Source of the DNA: CAYRMN01 sp964425575 | GTDB taxonomy: Bacteria; Patescibacteriota; Patescibacteriia; 2-12-FULL-60-25 | Direction: 5' to 3' | DNA length: 32,198 bases | Assembly: GCA_964425575.1 (NCBI GenBank) | Contig: CAYRMN010000013.1 | Coordinates: forward strand, 1-32,198 | Shown: positions 7,932 to 15,487 of the stretch, piece by piece | Layout: the number at the start of each line of letters is the position of its first letter | How positions within the stretch are numbered: the stretch's first letter is position 1 | Notes under the pieces: model-generated | The model's database searches: none | What the model saw: only the letters and a program-made list of their open reading frames with translations | Told to the model about the DNA's origin: nothing | Position numbers and translations under genes: made by a program

Positions 7932-8525
7932 ATGCTGAATTTAGAGAAAACACTCGTGCTGATCAAGCCAGATGGCGTTCAGCGAGGACTTGTAGGCGAA
8001 ATAATGGGTCGTTTTGAACGAGCTGGATTGAAGCTAGTGGCCATGAAAATGGTCCATGCGGCACATGAAGACGTTGATCGCCATTATGCGCTCACCGAAG
8101 AATGGATGAAGGCTGTGTATGACAAGGCGAAAGCGAAATATGAAGCTTCAAATGAGCCTTTTCCATTTCCTGACCATATCGCATATGGAACAGAAATCAA
8201 AAATGGATTGGTTACATTTTTGAAATCGGCTCCGATTATTGCCATGGTATTGGAAGGGGAGCGGGCTGTATCGTTAGTTCGTAAGCTCGTCGGTGCAACG
8301 GAGCCAGCCTCTTCTGCACCTGGCACGATCCGAGGCGATCTTTCGCATGATACGTACGCACTCTCTAATGCACAGAACCGACCATTGCGAAACTTGATTC
8401 ATGCGTCTGGAACGGTTGATGAGGCTATGAATGAAATGCCGATTTGGTTTACGGAAACAGAGCTCTATAAATACGAACATGTGAATGATCGGGTACAGTA
8501 CGACCCTAAGTGGTTCATGGAGTAA
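7932..8525 (+). CDS. ndk: nucleoside-diphosphate kinase
   Basis: A 197-aa enzyme that passes the gamma-phosphate of ATP to nucleoside diphosphates through a phospho-histidine. It shows EKTLVLIKPDGVQRGLVGEI at the N-terminus, GATEPASSAPGTIRGD near 121-136, and the active-site histidine at about 157 in NLIHASG. An extra segment of about 35 residues (TEEWMKAVYDKAK to HIAYGTEI, 55-89) precedes the NGLVTFLKSAP strand; longer forms of this kind occur in some archaea and Patescibacteria. The frame is open to 7845, but homology starts at ATG 7932. A long palindrome follows the stop directly. Confidence 0.96.
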   Translation: MLNLEKTLVLIKPDGVQRGLVGEIMGRFERAGLKLVAMKMVHAAHEDVDRHYALTEEWMKAVYDKAKAKYEASNEPFPFPDHIAYGTEIKNGLVTFLKSAPIIAMVLEGERAVSLVRKLVGATEPASSAPGTIRGDLSHDTYALSNAQNRPLRNLIHASGTVDEAMNEMPIWFTETELYKYEHVNDRVQYDPKWFME

Positions 8526-8526
8526 A

Positions 8527-8653
8527 GCCTTAAAAAAGGCGATCTGCCTGTGCTTCGCCCAGAAAAATCCTCATCGCCCCGCCGCTCATGAGCAGCGGGG
8601 CGCCTCCGGTTTTTCTGGGCTCCAGCACGGCGCATCTCATCCTTTTTTAAGGC
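8527..8653. repeat. 127-bp long imperfect palindrome after ndk
   Basis: The outer 13 bp match perfectly: GCCTTAAAAAAGG at 8527-8539 and CCTTTTTTAAGGC at 8641-8653. Inside, CCCAGAAAAA (8558-8567) pairs with TTTTTCTGGG (8610-8619), and GCCCCGC with the GGGGC at 8597-8601 near the tip at CATGAG. The bases between pair partly. It begins 2 bp after the ndk stop, and T-rich DNA follows. It may act as the ndk terminator or mRNA end protector, or be a dispersed palindromic element. Confidence 0.75.
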
Positions 8654-8678
8654 TTTTCGTTTTCTTATTGTATCAGCG

Positions 8679-8700
8679 TAGGGGCGTGTGCCACACGCCC
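8679..8700. repeat. short GC-rich palindrome with GTAGGGGCG start
   Basis: GGGCGTGTG (8682-8690) is an exact inverted repeat of CACACGCCC (8692-8700). The opening GTAGGGGCG recurs at about 18467 in another gene-free stretch, again with a GC-rich dyad next to it, which suggests a family of short dispersed palindromes. Confidence 0.5.
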
Positions 8701-8746
8701 TCTGAACTTGACCCTTATTTGATGATTTGGCACAGTGAAACTGCTC

Positions 8747-8976
8747 GGAGGGGTAACTGGTGTGAGATTTTCGGCCTAAAATCGGTTCTTGAGACTACGA
8801 TTTCGGTATCCGCCGTGGTGGAGCGATGACGGTCTCGCAGCGTTCAATCTTGGAGAGTCGGTTGGACGGACATGTGTCTGTTTCAATTCGCTCCCTCTGA
8901 CGATGTGCTCACTTTGATGCAGATCCGAAAATCTCCATCGGTCCCTTCGAGTGAATCCCCTCCAAAGAGGGGTTTT
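8747..8976 (+). ncRNA. candidate structured non-coding RNA, unknown class
   Basis: No credible reading frame covers this stretch, but complementary segments are nested. GGAGGGG (8747-8753) can pair with CCCCTCC (8957-8963). GAGATTTTCGG (8764-8774) pairs perfectly with CCGAAAATCTC (8925-8935). GGAGCGA (8820-8826) pairs with TCGCTCC (8888-8894), or GAGAC (8791-8795) with GTCTC (8832-8836). A local hairpin occupies 8866-8881. The region ends in a rho-independent terminator whose 5' arm overlaps the first pairing, which allows a switch between two folds. I looked for tmRNA, RNase P, SRP and 6S signatures and found none. The 5' end is uncertain and could be as far left as about 8700. Confidence 0.5.
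8957..8976 (+). terminator. rho-independent terminator of the candidate RNA
   Basis: CCCCTC (8957-8962) and GAGGGG (8967-8972) enclose CAAA and are followed by TTTT. There is no T run on the other strand, so it acts rightward. The nearest rightward gene, ndk, ended over 430 bp earlier, which implies a separate transcript. Confidence 0.75.
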
Positions 8977-8978
8977 GC

Positions 8979-9716
8979 TTATCTGATATCTCGATATTCT
9001 TTTGTGAATGGTTTTTTAAAAATCATGATAGAGAAATAGTTGATTCCATAGCGTAGGCCCATTGTTAGTAGTCCTTCTGCTTTTAAGCGTCGGCTGGAGG
9101 CGTAGATAGGAAGGCTGAACGTGAATTTTACCTCACCTTGTTCTTGCATACGGCGTGCGACATCTGCATCTTCACCGTAGAATGTAATGCCTGTATCAAA
9201 TCCACCAATTTTTTCAAGCGCGGTTCGTTTGAGAATATAGTTGCCACCCTGGAGCATGCCACCTTTTTTGAGAATAAAGTGGTTCACAAGATAGCTGATA
9301 TATCCCAGATAGTAGAAGAAACGGACATTGATACGTGCGCCAAGCGGTAGATCTCGCATCATGTGAGGGCCACTAAGTGCGACGAGGCGTTCGTTTTTTG
9401 TAAATTCATCAAAGACTTTTTTTAACCATTCAGCTGGAAGCTCTGTGTCCGCATCAACATTCGCAATCAAGTCTCCGTGTGCGGCTTGAAAGCCAGCTTG
9501 TCTCGCATACGTGAGTCCTTTTTTAGGTTCGTCGACGACAATCACATTTTTGAACGTTTTTGCGATACTTTTTGTTGTATCCGTACTTGCGTTGTTCACC
9601 ACGATGATTTCCGCATCCTGACACGATTGACGCGCGAGCTCTTTTTGTACCGATTTCAAGCATGTTCCGAGCCAGGCGGCTTCGTTGTAGGCAGGAATAA
9701 CGAAACTGATTTTCAT
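8979..9716 (-). CDS. GT2-family glycosyltransferase
   Basis: A 245-aa GT-A enzyme. It opens with MKISFVIPAYNEAAWLGTCL, and NVDADTELP near residue 90 is the DxD metal and donor site. GGFDTGITFYGEDADVARR near 185-203 is the acceptor-side ED motif. No strong membrane segment is present, apart from a hydrophobic helix in the FFYYLGYISYLV region. The frame runs on upstream, but ATG 9716, 5 bp after the preceding gene, is the homologous start. It is last in the DedA-GT2-GT2 leftward operon and may add sugars to a lipid-linked or surface glycan. Its substrate is unknown. Confidence 0.9.
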   Translation of the reverse strand: MKISFVIPAYNEAAWLGTCLKSVQKELARQSCQDAEIIVVNNASTDTTKSIAKTFKNVIVVDEPKKGLTYARQAGFQAAHGDLIANVDADTELPAEWLKKVFDEFTKNERLVALSGPHMMRDLPLGARINVRFFYYLGYISYLVNHFILKKGGMLQGGNYILKRTALEKIGGFDTGITFYGEDADVARRMQEQGEVKFTFSLPIYASSRRLKAEGLLTMGLRYGINYFSIMIFKKPFTKEYRDIR

Positions 9717-9721
9717 AGCGA

Positions 9722-10444
9722 TTATCGAATAGGCTGCCATTCTTGAGTGAGTGCTTTTTGGAATAGTTTGACCCAAATAACATTGATTGCCCAAATCCCG
9801 AGGAGTTTTAGATGCCCTACTTTATGAACTCGTCGCCCGCTGTGAAAGATGGTGAGTTCGTGGATCATACGCGTTTTTCCAATTTTTGCCAGGCGTTCAA
9901 ACAGATTATTATCCTCATAGGTGACAAGCAGGTCGTTGTAGCCCTTGATGCGATCAAAAAAACTACGCCGCACCATTTGGAATTCGCCAGAACATGAGCC
10001 GGTATGAAATACGTTGTTCATCAGGCGATGTACAAGATTTACGAATCCGAAAAAAGGTTTGTCTTGCCAATAGGCTTGATCCGGGGCAACCTTGATCGAG
10101 ACAGTTACGCCTGCAAGGGATGCATCTGACTCGAATGCTTGGATAAGCGTATGAAAAAAGGCATCTGGAGCTGGAATATGTGTATCCGCATCAATGAAGA
10201 CAAGATATTCTCCCCGAGCCAAGGTTGTTCCTAGGTTACGAGCGTTGGCAATGGTTTGACGGGTCGTTCCTTGATAGATCGCAATCTTGTCGGTGTAGCG
10301 AGTAGCAATTTCCTGAGTTGCATCTACGCTCCTACCGTCGGAGACGATAATTTCGTATGACGTGGTTGTCATGGTCTTGAGATTCTCAAGCGTGTGTTGA
10401 AGAGCGCCTTGTTCGTTGAATGTTGGGACGATAATGGAAATCAT
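9722..10444 (-). CDS. GT2-family glycosyltransferase
   Basis: A 240-aa GT-A enzyme starting MISIIVPTFNEQGALQHTL. The donor site is FIDADTHIP near residue 94, and TYEDNNLFERL near 188 holds the ED motif. The C-terminal hydrophobic stretch LKLLGIWAINVIWVKLF may attach it to the membrane. Its ATG overlaps the DedA stop codon as ATGA, which points to coupled translation. It is a distant relative of the following GT2, so two successive sugar additions are possible; this is inferred. Confidence 0.9.
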   Translation of the reverse strand: MISIIVPTFNEQGALQHTLENLKTMTTTSYEIIVSDGRSVDATQEIATRYTDKIAIYQGTTRQTIANARNLGTTLARGEYLVFIDADTHIPAPDAFFHTLIQAFESDASLAGVTVSIKVAPDQAYWQDKPFFGFVNLVHRLMNNVFHTGSCSGEFQMVRRSFFDRIKGYNDLLVTYEDNNLFERLAKIGKTRMIHELTIFHSGRRVHKVGHLKLLGIWAINVIWVKLFQKALTQEWQPIR

Positions 10445-11034
10445 ACGGAGTCATCACTCATTTTTGAGTATCTTGTTTTGACATAGCTCCCGAAACCCTT
10501 CAGTGCGAGGAGCAAAATGACGATGAATACCACAATAGAAACGATGCGCAGACCCTCTGAAATTTTTAGATACACATGACCGAACGTATAACCAAGCAGC
10601 ATCATGAGCCCCGTCCAAAACAGGCCGCCGAGAAAATTTAAGAAGATAAATTTTTTGAGTGGCACCTTGCTCATGCCCGCTGTAAAGAGCGTCGCTACGG
10701 CAAATCCAAAGCCCATGGTGATTTTGGAAAGAAAGAGAATCTTGCCTTCGTGGTTTCGAAAAATACGCGAGATACGCGCACTGGATTCTTCCGTAATACT
10801 CAAAAATTTTCCAAAACGTTTGATAAAACGATGAGCGCCATAATAGCCAATGGCATACCAGCCAATGTCGCCCGTCAGATCGCCAAAGAGTAGCGCCAGA
10901 TAGGCGGGGAGAAAGGAAAAATAGTTTAATTTGAGCAAAAATCCTACGGCTGCCATGGTCACCGGTCCCTCAAGGATCGACAGAAAAAAAATGGCCGGGT
11001 ATTTAAACGCCAGCATCCATTGAATGAGGTCCAT
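10441..11034 (-). CDS. DedA-family membrane protein
   Basis: About 197 aa with several membrane helices. The DedA/SNARE-associated pattern is clear: a Glu-Gly-Pro segment (LEGPVTMAAVGFLL), then FGDLTGDIGWYAIGYYGA and a later FLGGLFWTGLMMLLGY. DedA proteins act as flippases or transporters of undecaprenyl phosphate and phospholipids, which suits a glycosyltransferase operon. The frame extends to a GTG at 11082, but that codon sits next to the T run of a leftward terminator with no room for a promoter, so ATG 11034 is preferred. It overlaps the next gene by 4 bp. Confidence 0.88.
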   Translation of the reverse strand: MDLIQWMLAFKYPAIFFLSILEGPVTMAAVGFLLKLNYFSFLPAYLALLFGDLTGDIGWYAIGYYGAHRFIKRFGKFLSITEESSARISRIFRNHEGKILFLSKITMGFGFAVATLFTAGMSKVPLKKFIFLNFLGGLFWTGLMMLLGYTFGHVYLKISEGLRIVSIVVFIVILLLALKGFGSYVKTRYSKMSDDSV

Positions 11035-11089
11035 AGAGGAGATTCTGACAAGAAAGTACCATTCTTGAGCTTTTTCGTACACTAAAACG

Positions 11090-11128
11090 AAAAAGACCTC
11101 GACCGCGACGGGGAGAAGCGAGAGGTGC
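11090..11128 (-). terminator. leftward terminator after the gap-spanning gene
   Basis: On the minus strand ACCTCTCG (11128-11121) can pair with CGAGGT (11103-11098), with a small bulge, and CTTTTTC follows. It separates the gene at 11156-11670 from the DedA operon. Confidence 0.5.
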
Positions 11129-11155
11129 TTTTCCGTCGCAATGCGAGGTGCGAAA

Positions 11156-11670
11156 TCAGGTAGCCGTAGGCCTGTTTTTCATGATACCTGAGAAGCTGAT
11201 GATGTCGCCGCGTTGGCCAAAAATCATCACCGTGAGATGAAGGCCGTGGGGCGTCTGAAGCCGCATGACCGTCACCGTATCGGAGTAGCTGAGCTCGTCC
11301 AGGAGTAGCCGCCGCATCTCATCGTCCGATGTCGCAGTGTTGCAGATGTGATTCAGCGCCGCTTTGATCTCGGTGTTGGTGAGATCCTTGTAGGTACGCT
11401 GTATCCAGTGCTGCGGATGCCAGCAACCGTTGTCGTAGGGAAGGACGCCAAGATCACGGAGCGAGTGCAAACCGACCCAATCTACACTATTATTGTAGCT
11501 ATCTTCCTTCTCGACGCTCTTCACTGTCAGGCGCTGCTTTATNNNNNNNNNNGCTCGGCGCTCCAGGCCACGTGGACGTAGACTGCTTGATCGGGTTGGA
11601 GCTCTGAAGATTTGGTGATTTGGCAAAGGCCGTGGTGGGGCTGACGCGTGGGATAGTGATCGATGTCCAT
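11156..11670 (-). CDS. hypothetical protein interrupted by an assembly gap
   Basis: Two open segments read as one gene broken by the ten N. The N-terminal part begins at ATG 11670 (MDIDHYPTRQPHHGL to VYVHVAWSAE). The C-terminal part after the gap starts IKQRLTVKSVEKEDSYNNS and ends GIMKNRPTAT at 11156. They lie in different frames, as expected if the true gap is not 10 bp. The start has a GGGGGAGG-type ribosome site. CTCCTT and GGGGAG around GAAA could fold and hide that site. The product is soluble, with no membrane segment or signal, and I do not recognise the family. The stretch looks GC-richer than its neighbours. Confidence 0.6.
11543..11552. other. assembly gap (10 N)
   Basis: Ten consecutive N join two contigs inside a reading frame. 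The number is probably a placeholder, so downstream distances and the local gene model are not exact. Confidence 0.99.
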
Positions 11671-11723
11671 GCCTCCCCCTTTCAAGGAGCAATTCGCATC
11701 CCGTACAGGGACGCTACGTGATT

Positions 11724-11748
11724 GTTCGCCTTCAAACACGAGGCGAAC
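11724..11748. promoter_or_regulatory. 8-bp dyad in the divergent region
   Basis: GTTCGCCT (11724-11731) and AGGCGAAC (11741-11748) are perfect inverted repeats around 9 nt. They lie between the leftward gap-spanning gene and the rightward FecR gene. The following run is A, not T, in the rightward sense, so it is not a plain terminator. An operator or a leader hairpin is possible. Confidence 0.4.
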
Positions 11749-11840
11749 GAAAAAAAATTAGCACGCAACAGCTCTTTTGTCAAGTATATTTGATACACTT
11801 CTTTTCATGCAGGGTGCGGATACCCTTTTTCGCTAAGTTG

Positions 11841-11849
11841 TGCTATTAT
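11841..11849 (+). promoter_or_regulatory. extended -10 promoter of the FecR gene
   Basis: TGCTATTAT fits the extended -10 form (TG, one base, then TATTAT at 11844-11849). No good -35 is seen, as is usual with extended -10 sites. The ATG lies 12 nt past the box, so the leader would be only about 6 nt. Confidence 0.45.
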
Positions 11850-11861
11850 CGGTTTCTATAT

Positions 11862-13409
11862 ATGAAATTCACTCGCTTTTTTTGCTCAGTTGTCATCATC
11901 AGTGCCTTTGGGATGGGATGCTCTAAACCAGCTCCATCTCCTCGGCCCGCCTCGGATTCACAGGTTGAAGCTCCGTCTACACCAAGTCCAGCACTGACCT
12001 CCGATACAGACTTAGAGGTGAAATTGGCGATTCTTCAAACGAATGGAGGAGTGGTGAATGTGACCCATGATCAAACCATGCAGCTCGGTCAGGATGGCGC
12101 TTCTTTGTTTGCTGGCGATACGGTTGAAGTTGCTTCTGGAACCGCAGAGATCGTTTTTCCTGAAGCGGGTGCGTCTGCCTTGCCGGCTGGGTCAAAGGTG
12201 ACATTGGTGGCGCATGGAAGCGGGCAGGGGAGCGTGTATGCACGCGTCATGCTTGAAGCGGGAAGTATTTGGACACGTTTTGAACGGTTGCTTGGTCCAG
12301 ATGAACATTTTTCGGTCAGCGGAAATGGTGTCGTCGCTACAGTGCGTGGCACAGCCTTTGGGATGCTGTTGGATGGCAAAGGCGCTGATGTTCAGGTGGC
12401 AGAGCATGTGGTTGATGTCGCAACATTTGATGATGATGGTTCATCTGCAAAAAAAGCTATTGATGTAACTGAGGGGCGTGGACTCAAGATTGATGCCGAT
12501 ACCTTGAAGCGCGAGGATCATGAAAAAATGCAGAAGCGCATTCGGATGATGAAGCAGGATGAGAAAGGATCTTTTGGGTATCGTTTCATGAAGACCAAGT
12601 TGCCGGATTCCATCATGAGACCGGGCAAGCGCAAACCGGTAACGACATCACAGAACGTGGAGGTCGTCGTCCGAGTTGTTACACCATCCACTCAGCCAAT
12701 ACCAGGAGTCTTGGTTAAATTATTTACGAGTGCCCAAGGGGCGGAGCAGGATCTGAACACGATGCTTGCCGATGAGTTACTCCATGCTGGAGTACATGAT
12801 GCGGTTGCGACAACCTACGTGGATGGAAGTACAAGCTTTCGATTACGAGCCTCTCAAAAACTGTTTTATCGCGTCCGTCGTCCAGCGTCTGTAGGGAAAC
12901 AGGCCATTGTTCGGACTGGTTCATGGAATATTGTTGCAGCGGAAGAAGTAACGATTGTGTTGGATGATGTACCTGTTACGCCTCCGCCTATCGTGCCTTT
13001 TATTACTCCTCCTACGGTTCCATCACCGACCTCAACGCCACCGATTCCACCGGAGTCGAAACTCCCTGCACCTGCTCCCAAATTTCTTCCCACTAAGCTG
13101 ATTGTTTCTGCACTTGGCCCCACGAGTCTGACGACCGGACAATCCTCGCCGCTTGAGGCAAAAGTGGAATATAGCGATGGAACAATTCATTACGTTACTC
13201 CTCAGTGTGTCTGGTCGAGCAGTAATCCCGAGCTTGGCGGCATCCAAAATGGAAAATTCGTATCTCTATCAGGTGTTGGGTCAGCAAATGCGATCTGCAA
13301 ATATGCGGAAAGTGGGCTGTTATTCAGCGAGTATGTGACGTTTACTATCTCACTTGATCCTCAGCTTCATCCTGTTGGTGGCACTGGTGCGTTGCCTGTG
13401 CGTAAGTAA
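11862..13409 (+). CDS. FecR-domain lipoprotein with C-terminal Big-like domain
   Basis: A 515-aa exported protein. The signal peptide MKFTRFFCSVVIISAFGMGC ends at a Cys20 that could be lipid-modified, although the lipobox is imperfect at -3. A Ser/Pro/Thr spacer follows. A FecR domain spans about 53-190 and includes the family motif VRGTAFGM near 161-168. Next come a Lys-rich helix (about 210-250), a carboxypeptidase-regulatory-like stretch (about 265-365), a Pro-rich linker (about 370-408) and an Ig-like Big-type domain at the end. FecR domains carry envelope signals or bind ligand. The adenylate cyclase gene follows at once, which suggests that this protein is its outer partner (inference). 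Confidence 0.85.
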   Translation: MKFTRFFCSVVIISAFGMGCSKPAPSPRPASDSQVEAPSTPSPALTSDTDLEVKLAILQTNGGVVNVTHDQTMQLGQDGASLFAGDTVEVASGTAEIVFPEAGASALPAGSKVTLVAHGSGQGSVYARVMLEAGSIWTRFERLLGPDEHFSVSGNGVVATVRGTAFGMLLDGKGADVQVAEHVVDVATFDDDGSSAKKAIDVTEGRGLKIDADTLKREDHEKMQKRIRMMKQDEKGSFGYRFMKTKLPDSIMRPGKRKPVTTSQNVEVVVRVVTPSTQPIPGVLVKLFTSAQGAEQDLNTMLADELLHAGVHDAVATTYVDGSTSFRLRASQKLFYRVRRPASVGKQAIVRTGSWNIVAAEEVTIVLDDVPVTPPPIVPFITPPTVPSPTSTPPIPPESKLPAPAPKFLPTKLIVSALGPTSLTTGQSSPLEAKVEYSDGTIHYVTPQCVWSSSNPELGGIQNGKFVSLSGVGSANAICKYAESGLLFSEYVTFTISLDPQLHPVGGTGALPVRK

Positions 13410-13423
13410 TGATAGAGGGGTCT

Positions 13424-15436
13424 ATGTTGAAAGAGGTTTCCAAACTTCGTCGTCCGTTACTGGTCGGGTTGATCATCGCTGCGTGTGCTGCAATCGGACT
13501 ATGGCTTGGAATTCTTCAGAGCTGGAGTTCATTGGCACGCGATCGGCTGTTTCTTCCTCGACCGGCTGATCCGTCCATCGTAATCGTGGCCATTGATGAT
13601 GCTTCACTTGCTCAGATCGGACGCTGGCCGTGGGATCGTCATATTCATGCAGAACTTATCAATAAACTGTCTCAAGCTGGCGTGGCAGCCATCGGGTATG
13701 ACGTCAATTTTCCTGAACCTTCGACGCCACAGGATGACGCAGCTTTAGCTGAGGCGCTTCGTCGATCAGGAAAAGTCGTATTACCTATCGAGTTGTCGCT
13801 TTTTAAGCAACATCATGGATTTGAGTTTTCAATGAAGAGTGTGGTGCAGTCTCTTCCGATCTTTTCTGCCGCGGCTGCACAAACCGGACATACGAATGCG
13901 CCACCAGACGGCGATGGGGTTGTGCGAAGTATTCCGTTGTTTGTTTTTGGATCGGAATATCCTGGGGGATTTGATGTTGACAACAGCGTGCCGGCCTTTG
14001 CGTATCGAGTATTTCGGCTCACGCATCCGACAACAACGGGCGCGATTTTCGTAATGGATCGGGATGCTCGGGTCTGGATCAATTTTAATGGTCAGCCAAA
14101 ACATATTTTTAAAACGATTTCCGCCATTGATGTTTTGCGCGGATCGGTCGATACGGCTTTTTTAAAGGGCGCGACAGTGTTCGTTGGCGCAACAGCGTCT
14201 GATCTACACGATGAGCAGCTAGTGCCTACCTCGAATGGGGTGTTAATGCCTGGTGTGGAGCTACATGCGTCATTGTACGAAACTATTCGATCAGAACATT
14301 GGCTGCGCATGTCGCCAATCGTATGGCAGGCGCTTTTCTTGTTGCTGTTGGGCGCATCGATTGCCCTTTGCATTGCTCTCCTTCGTGTTCGTTACAGCCT
14401 GCTAACGATTGCTCTGCTATGGGGCGGTTATATTATCGGTGCGTTCGTATTATTTGATCGAGGTTGGATGGTAGATTTGGTTTGGCCAACGCTCGTGATC
14501 ATATTTGTTTCAGCCGCGGTGCTGCTTGAGCGCCGTATTACGATTGATCATGAGCGGCGTCAACTCCGTTCCGCTTTTTCACGGTACGTCTCCGGTTCTG
14601 TCGTTCAGTCCATTCTGCATGATCCATCCAAATTAAAGCTGGGAGGGGAAAAGCGACGCATGAGCGTTTTATTTTCTGATGTTCGGGGCTTCACCACCAT
14701 TGCTGAAGGCATGGCGCCAGAGCATTTGGTTGACGTCATGAACATTTATTTAACTCGCATGACGGATATCGTTTTTGCGAATGAAGGAGTTCTCGACAAA
14801 TACATTGGTGATGCGGTGATGGCGTTTTGGAATGCTCCGTTTGACCAGCCTGATCATGCGCTCCGAGCGATCAAAACGGCCTTGACGATGCAGACCGCGC
14901 TCAGTGAGATGAATGCAGCTCAAGCGTTTGGAGAGGGGATGATTTTTAAGATCGGTGTGGGCGTAAATTCAGGTGATATGATTGTGGGTAACATGGGATC
15001 AGAGACGCGTTTTGATTACACGGTGATCGGCGATAATGTAAATTTAGCATCACGACTTGAAGGGATCACTAAAGAATATGGCGTTGGGATCATTATATCT
15101 GAGGCGACCTATCGTGATGTTGCGCAGACTGTTCTTGCTCGACGAATTGATAAAGTAGCAGTGAAAGGTAAAAAGGAACCCGTTATTATTTATGAAGCCG
15201 TTGCTCTTATCGAGCGCGCGACCCCTGCACAGAAACGTCTCGTCGAGATGTTTGAAGCTGCCTTAGCAGCCTATTTTGCGAAAGATTTTTCAACGGCAAT
15301 AGCTGCGTGTGAAGCAATCCAAGCCGCTTTTCCTGATGATGGTCCGACGAAGATTATTTTAGAACGGGTCAAGTATTTTATGGTTGAACCACCACCGGTT
15401 GATTGGAATGGGGTCTATGTGTTTACGAAGAAATAG
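13424..15436 (+). CDS. CHASE2-domain class III adenylate cyclase
   Basis: A 670-aa membrane enzyme predicted to make cAMP from ATP. TM1 lies at 12-30 and an extracellular CHASE2 sensor follows (about 34-270, with VAIDDASLAQIGRWPWDR and GYDVNFPEP). Three closely spaced TMs (about 288-375) lead to a cyclase domain (about 405-590). All key residues are visible: metal Asp419 (FSDVRGF) and Asp463 (KYIGDAVMAFW), adenine-selecting Lys459 and Asp531 (FDYTVIGD), and transition-state Asn540 and Arg544 (NLASR). A tail of about 70 residues looks TPR-like. ATG 13424 has AGAGG 5 bp upstream; ATG 13409 overlaps the FecR stop and is the alternative. The pair is surely one transcript. Confidence 0.93.
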   Translation: MLKEVSKLRRPLLVGLIIAACAAIGLWLGILQSWSSLARDRLFLPRPADPSIVIVAIDDASLAQIGRWPWDRHIHAELINKLSQAGVAAIGYDVNFPEPSTPQDDAALAEALRRSGKVVLPIELSLFKQHHGFEFSMKSVVQSLPIFSAAAAQTGHTNAPPDGDGVVRSIPLFVFGSEYPGGFDVDNSVPAFAYRVFRLTHPTTTGAIFVMDRDARVWINFNGQPKHIFKTISAIDVLRGSVDTAFLKGATVFVGATASDLHDEQLVPTSNGVLMPGVELHASLYETIRSEHWLRMSPIVWQALFLLLLGASIALCIALLRVRYSLLTIALLWGGYIIGAFVLFDRGWMVDLVWPTLVIIFVSAAVLLERRITIDHERRQLRSAFSRYVSGSVVQSILHDPSKLKLGGEKRRMSVLFSDVRGFTTIAEGMAPEHLVDVMNIYLTRMTDIVFANEGVLDKYIGDAVMAFWNAPFDQPDHALRAIKTALTMQTALSEMNAAQAFGEGMIFKIGVGVNSGDMIVGNMGSETRFDYTVIGDNVNLASRLEGITKEYGVGIIISEATYRDVAQTVLARRIDKVAVKGKKEPVIIYEAVALIERATPAQKRLVEMFEAALAAYFAKDFSTAIAACEAIQAAFPDDGPTKIILERVKYFMVEPPPVDWNGVYVFTKK

Positions 15437-15487
15437 TTTTTTTGTTTTCCTTTGACTTTTCTGCACATTCTGGCACACTCGGTGTAT

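Noticed and set aside
8485..8829. A 114-aa rightward frame after ndk.
   Set aside because: It runs through the end of ndk and the long palindrome. Its codons reflect the hairpin rather than a protein, and no start site or family motif is present.
8747..8976. tmRNA, RNase P RNA, SRP RNA or 6S RNA as the identity of the candidate RNA.
   Set aside because: I found no tRNA-like T arm next to the acceptor-like GGAGGGG/CCCCTCC pair, no tag frame, no GAGGAAAGTCC and ACAGAA pair of RNase P, and no SRP-type GGAAG tetraloop region. The TTCGAGT at 8946 has no matching stem.
11718..11861. A longer N-terminus for the FecR protein starting at 11718.
   Set aside because: The extension contains the promoter-like TGCTATTAT and no signal sequence, while ATG 11862 begins a normal export signal.
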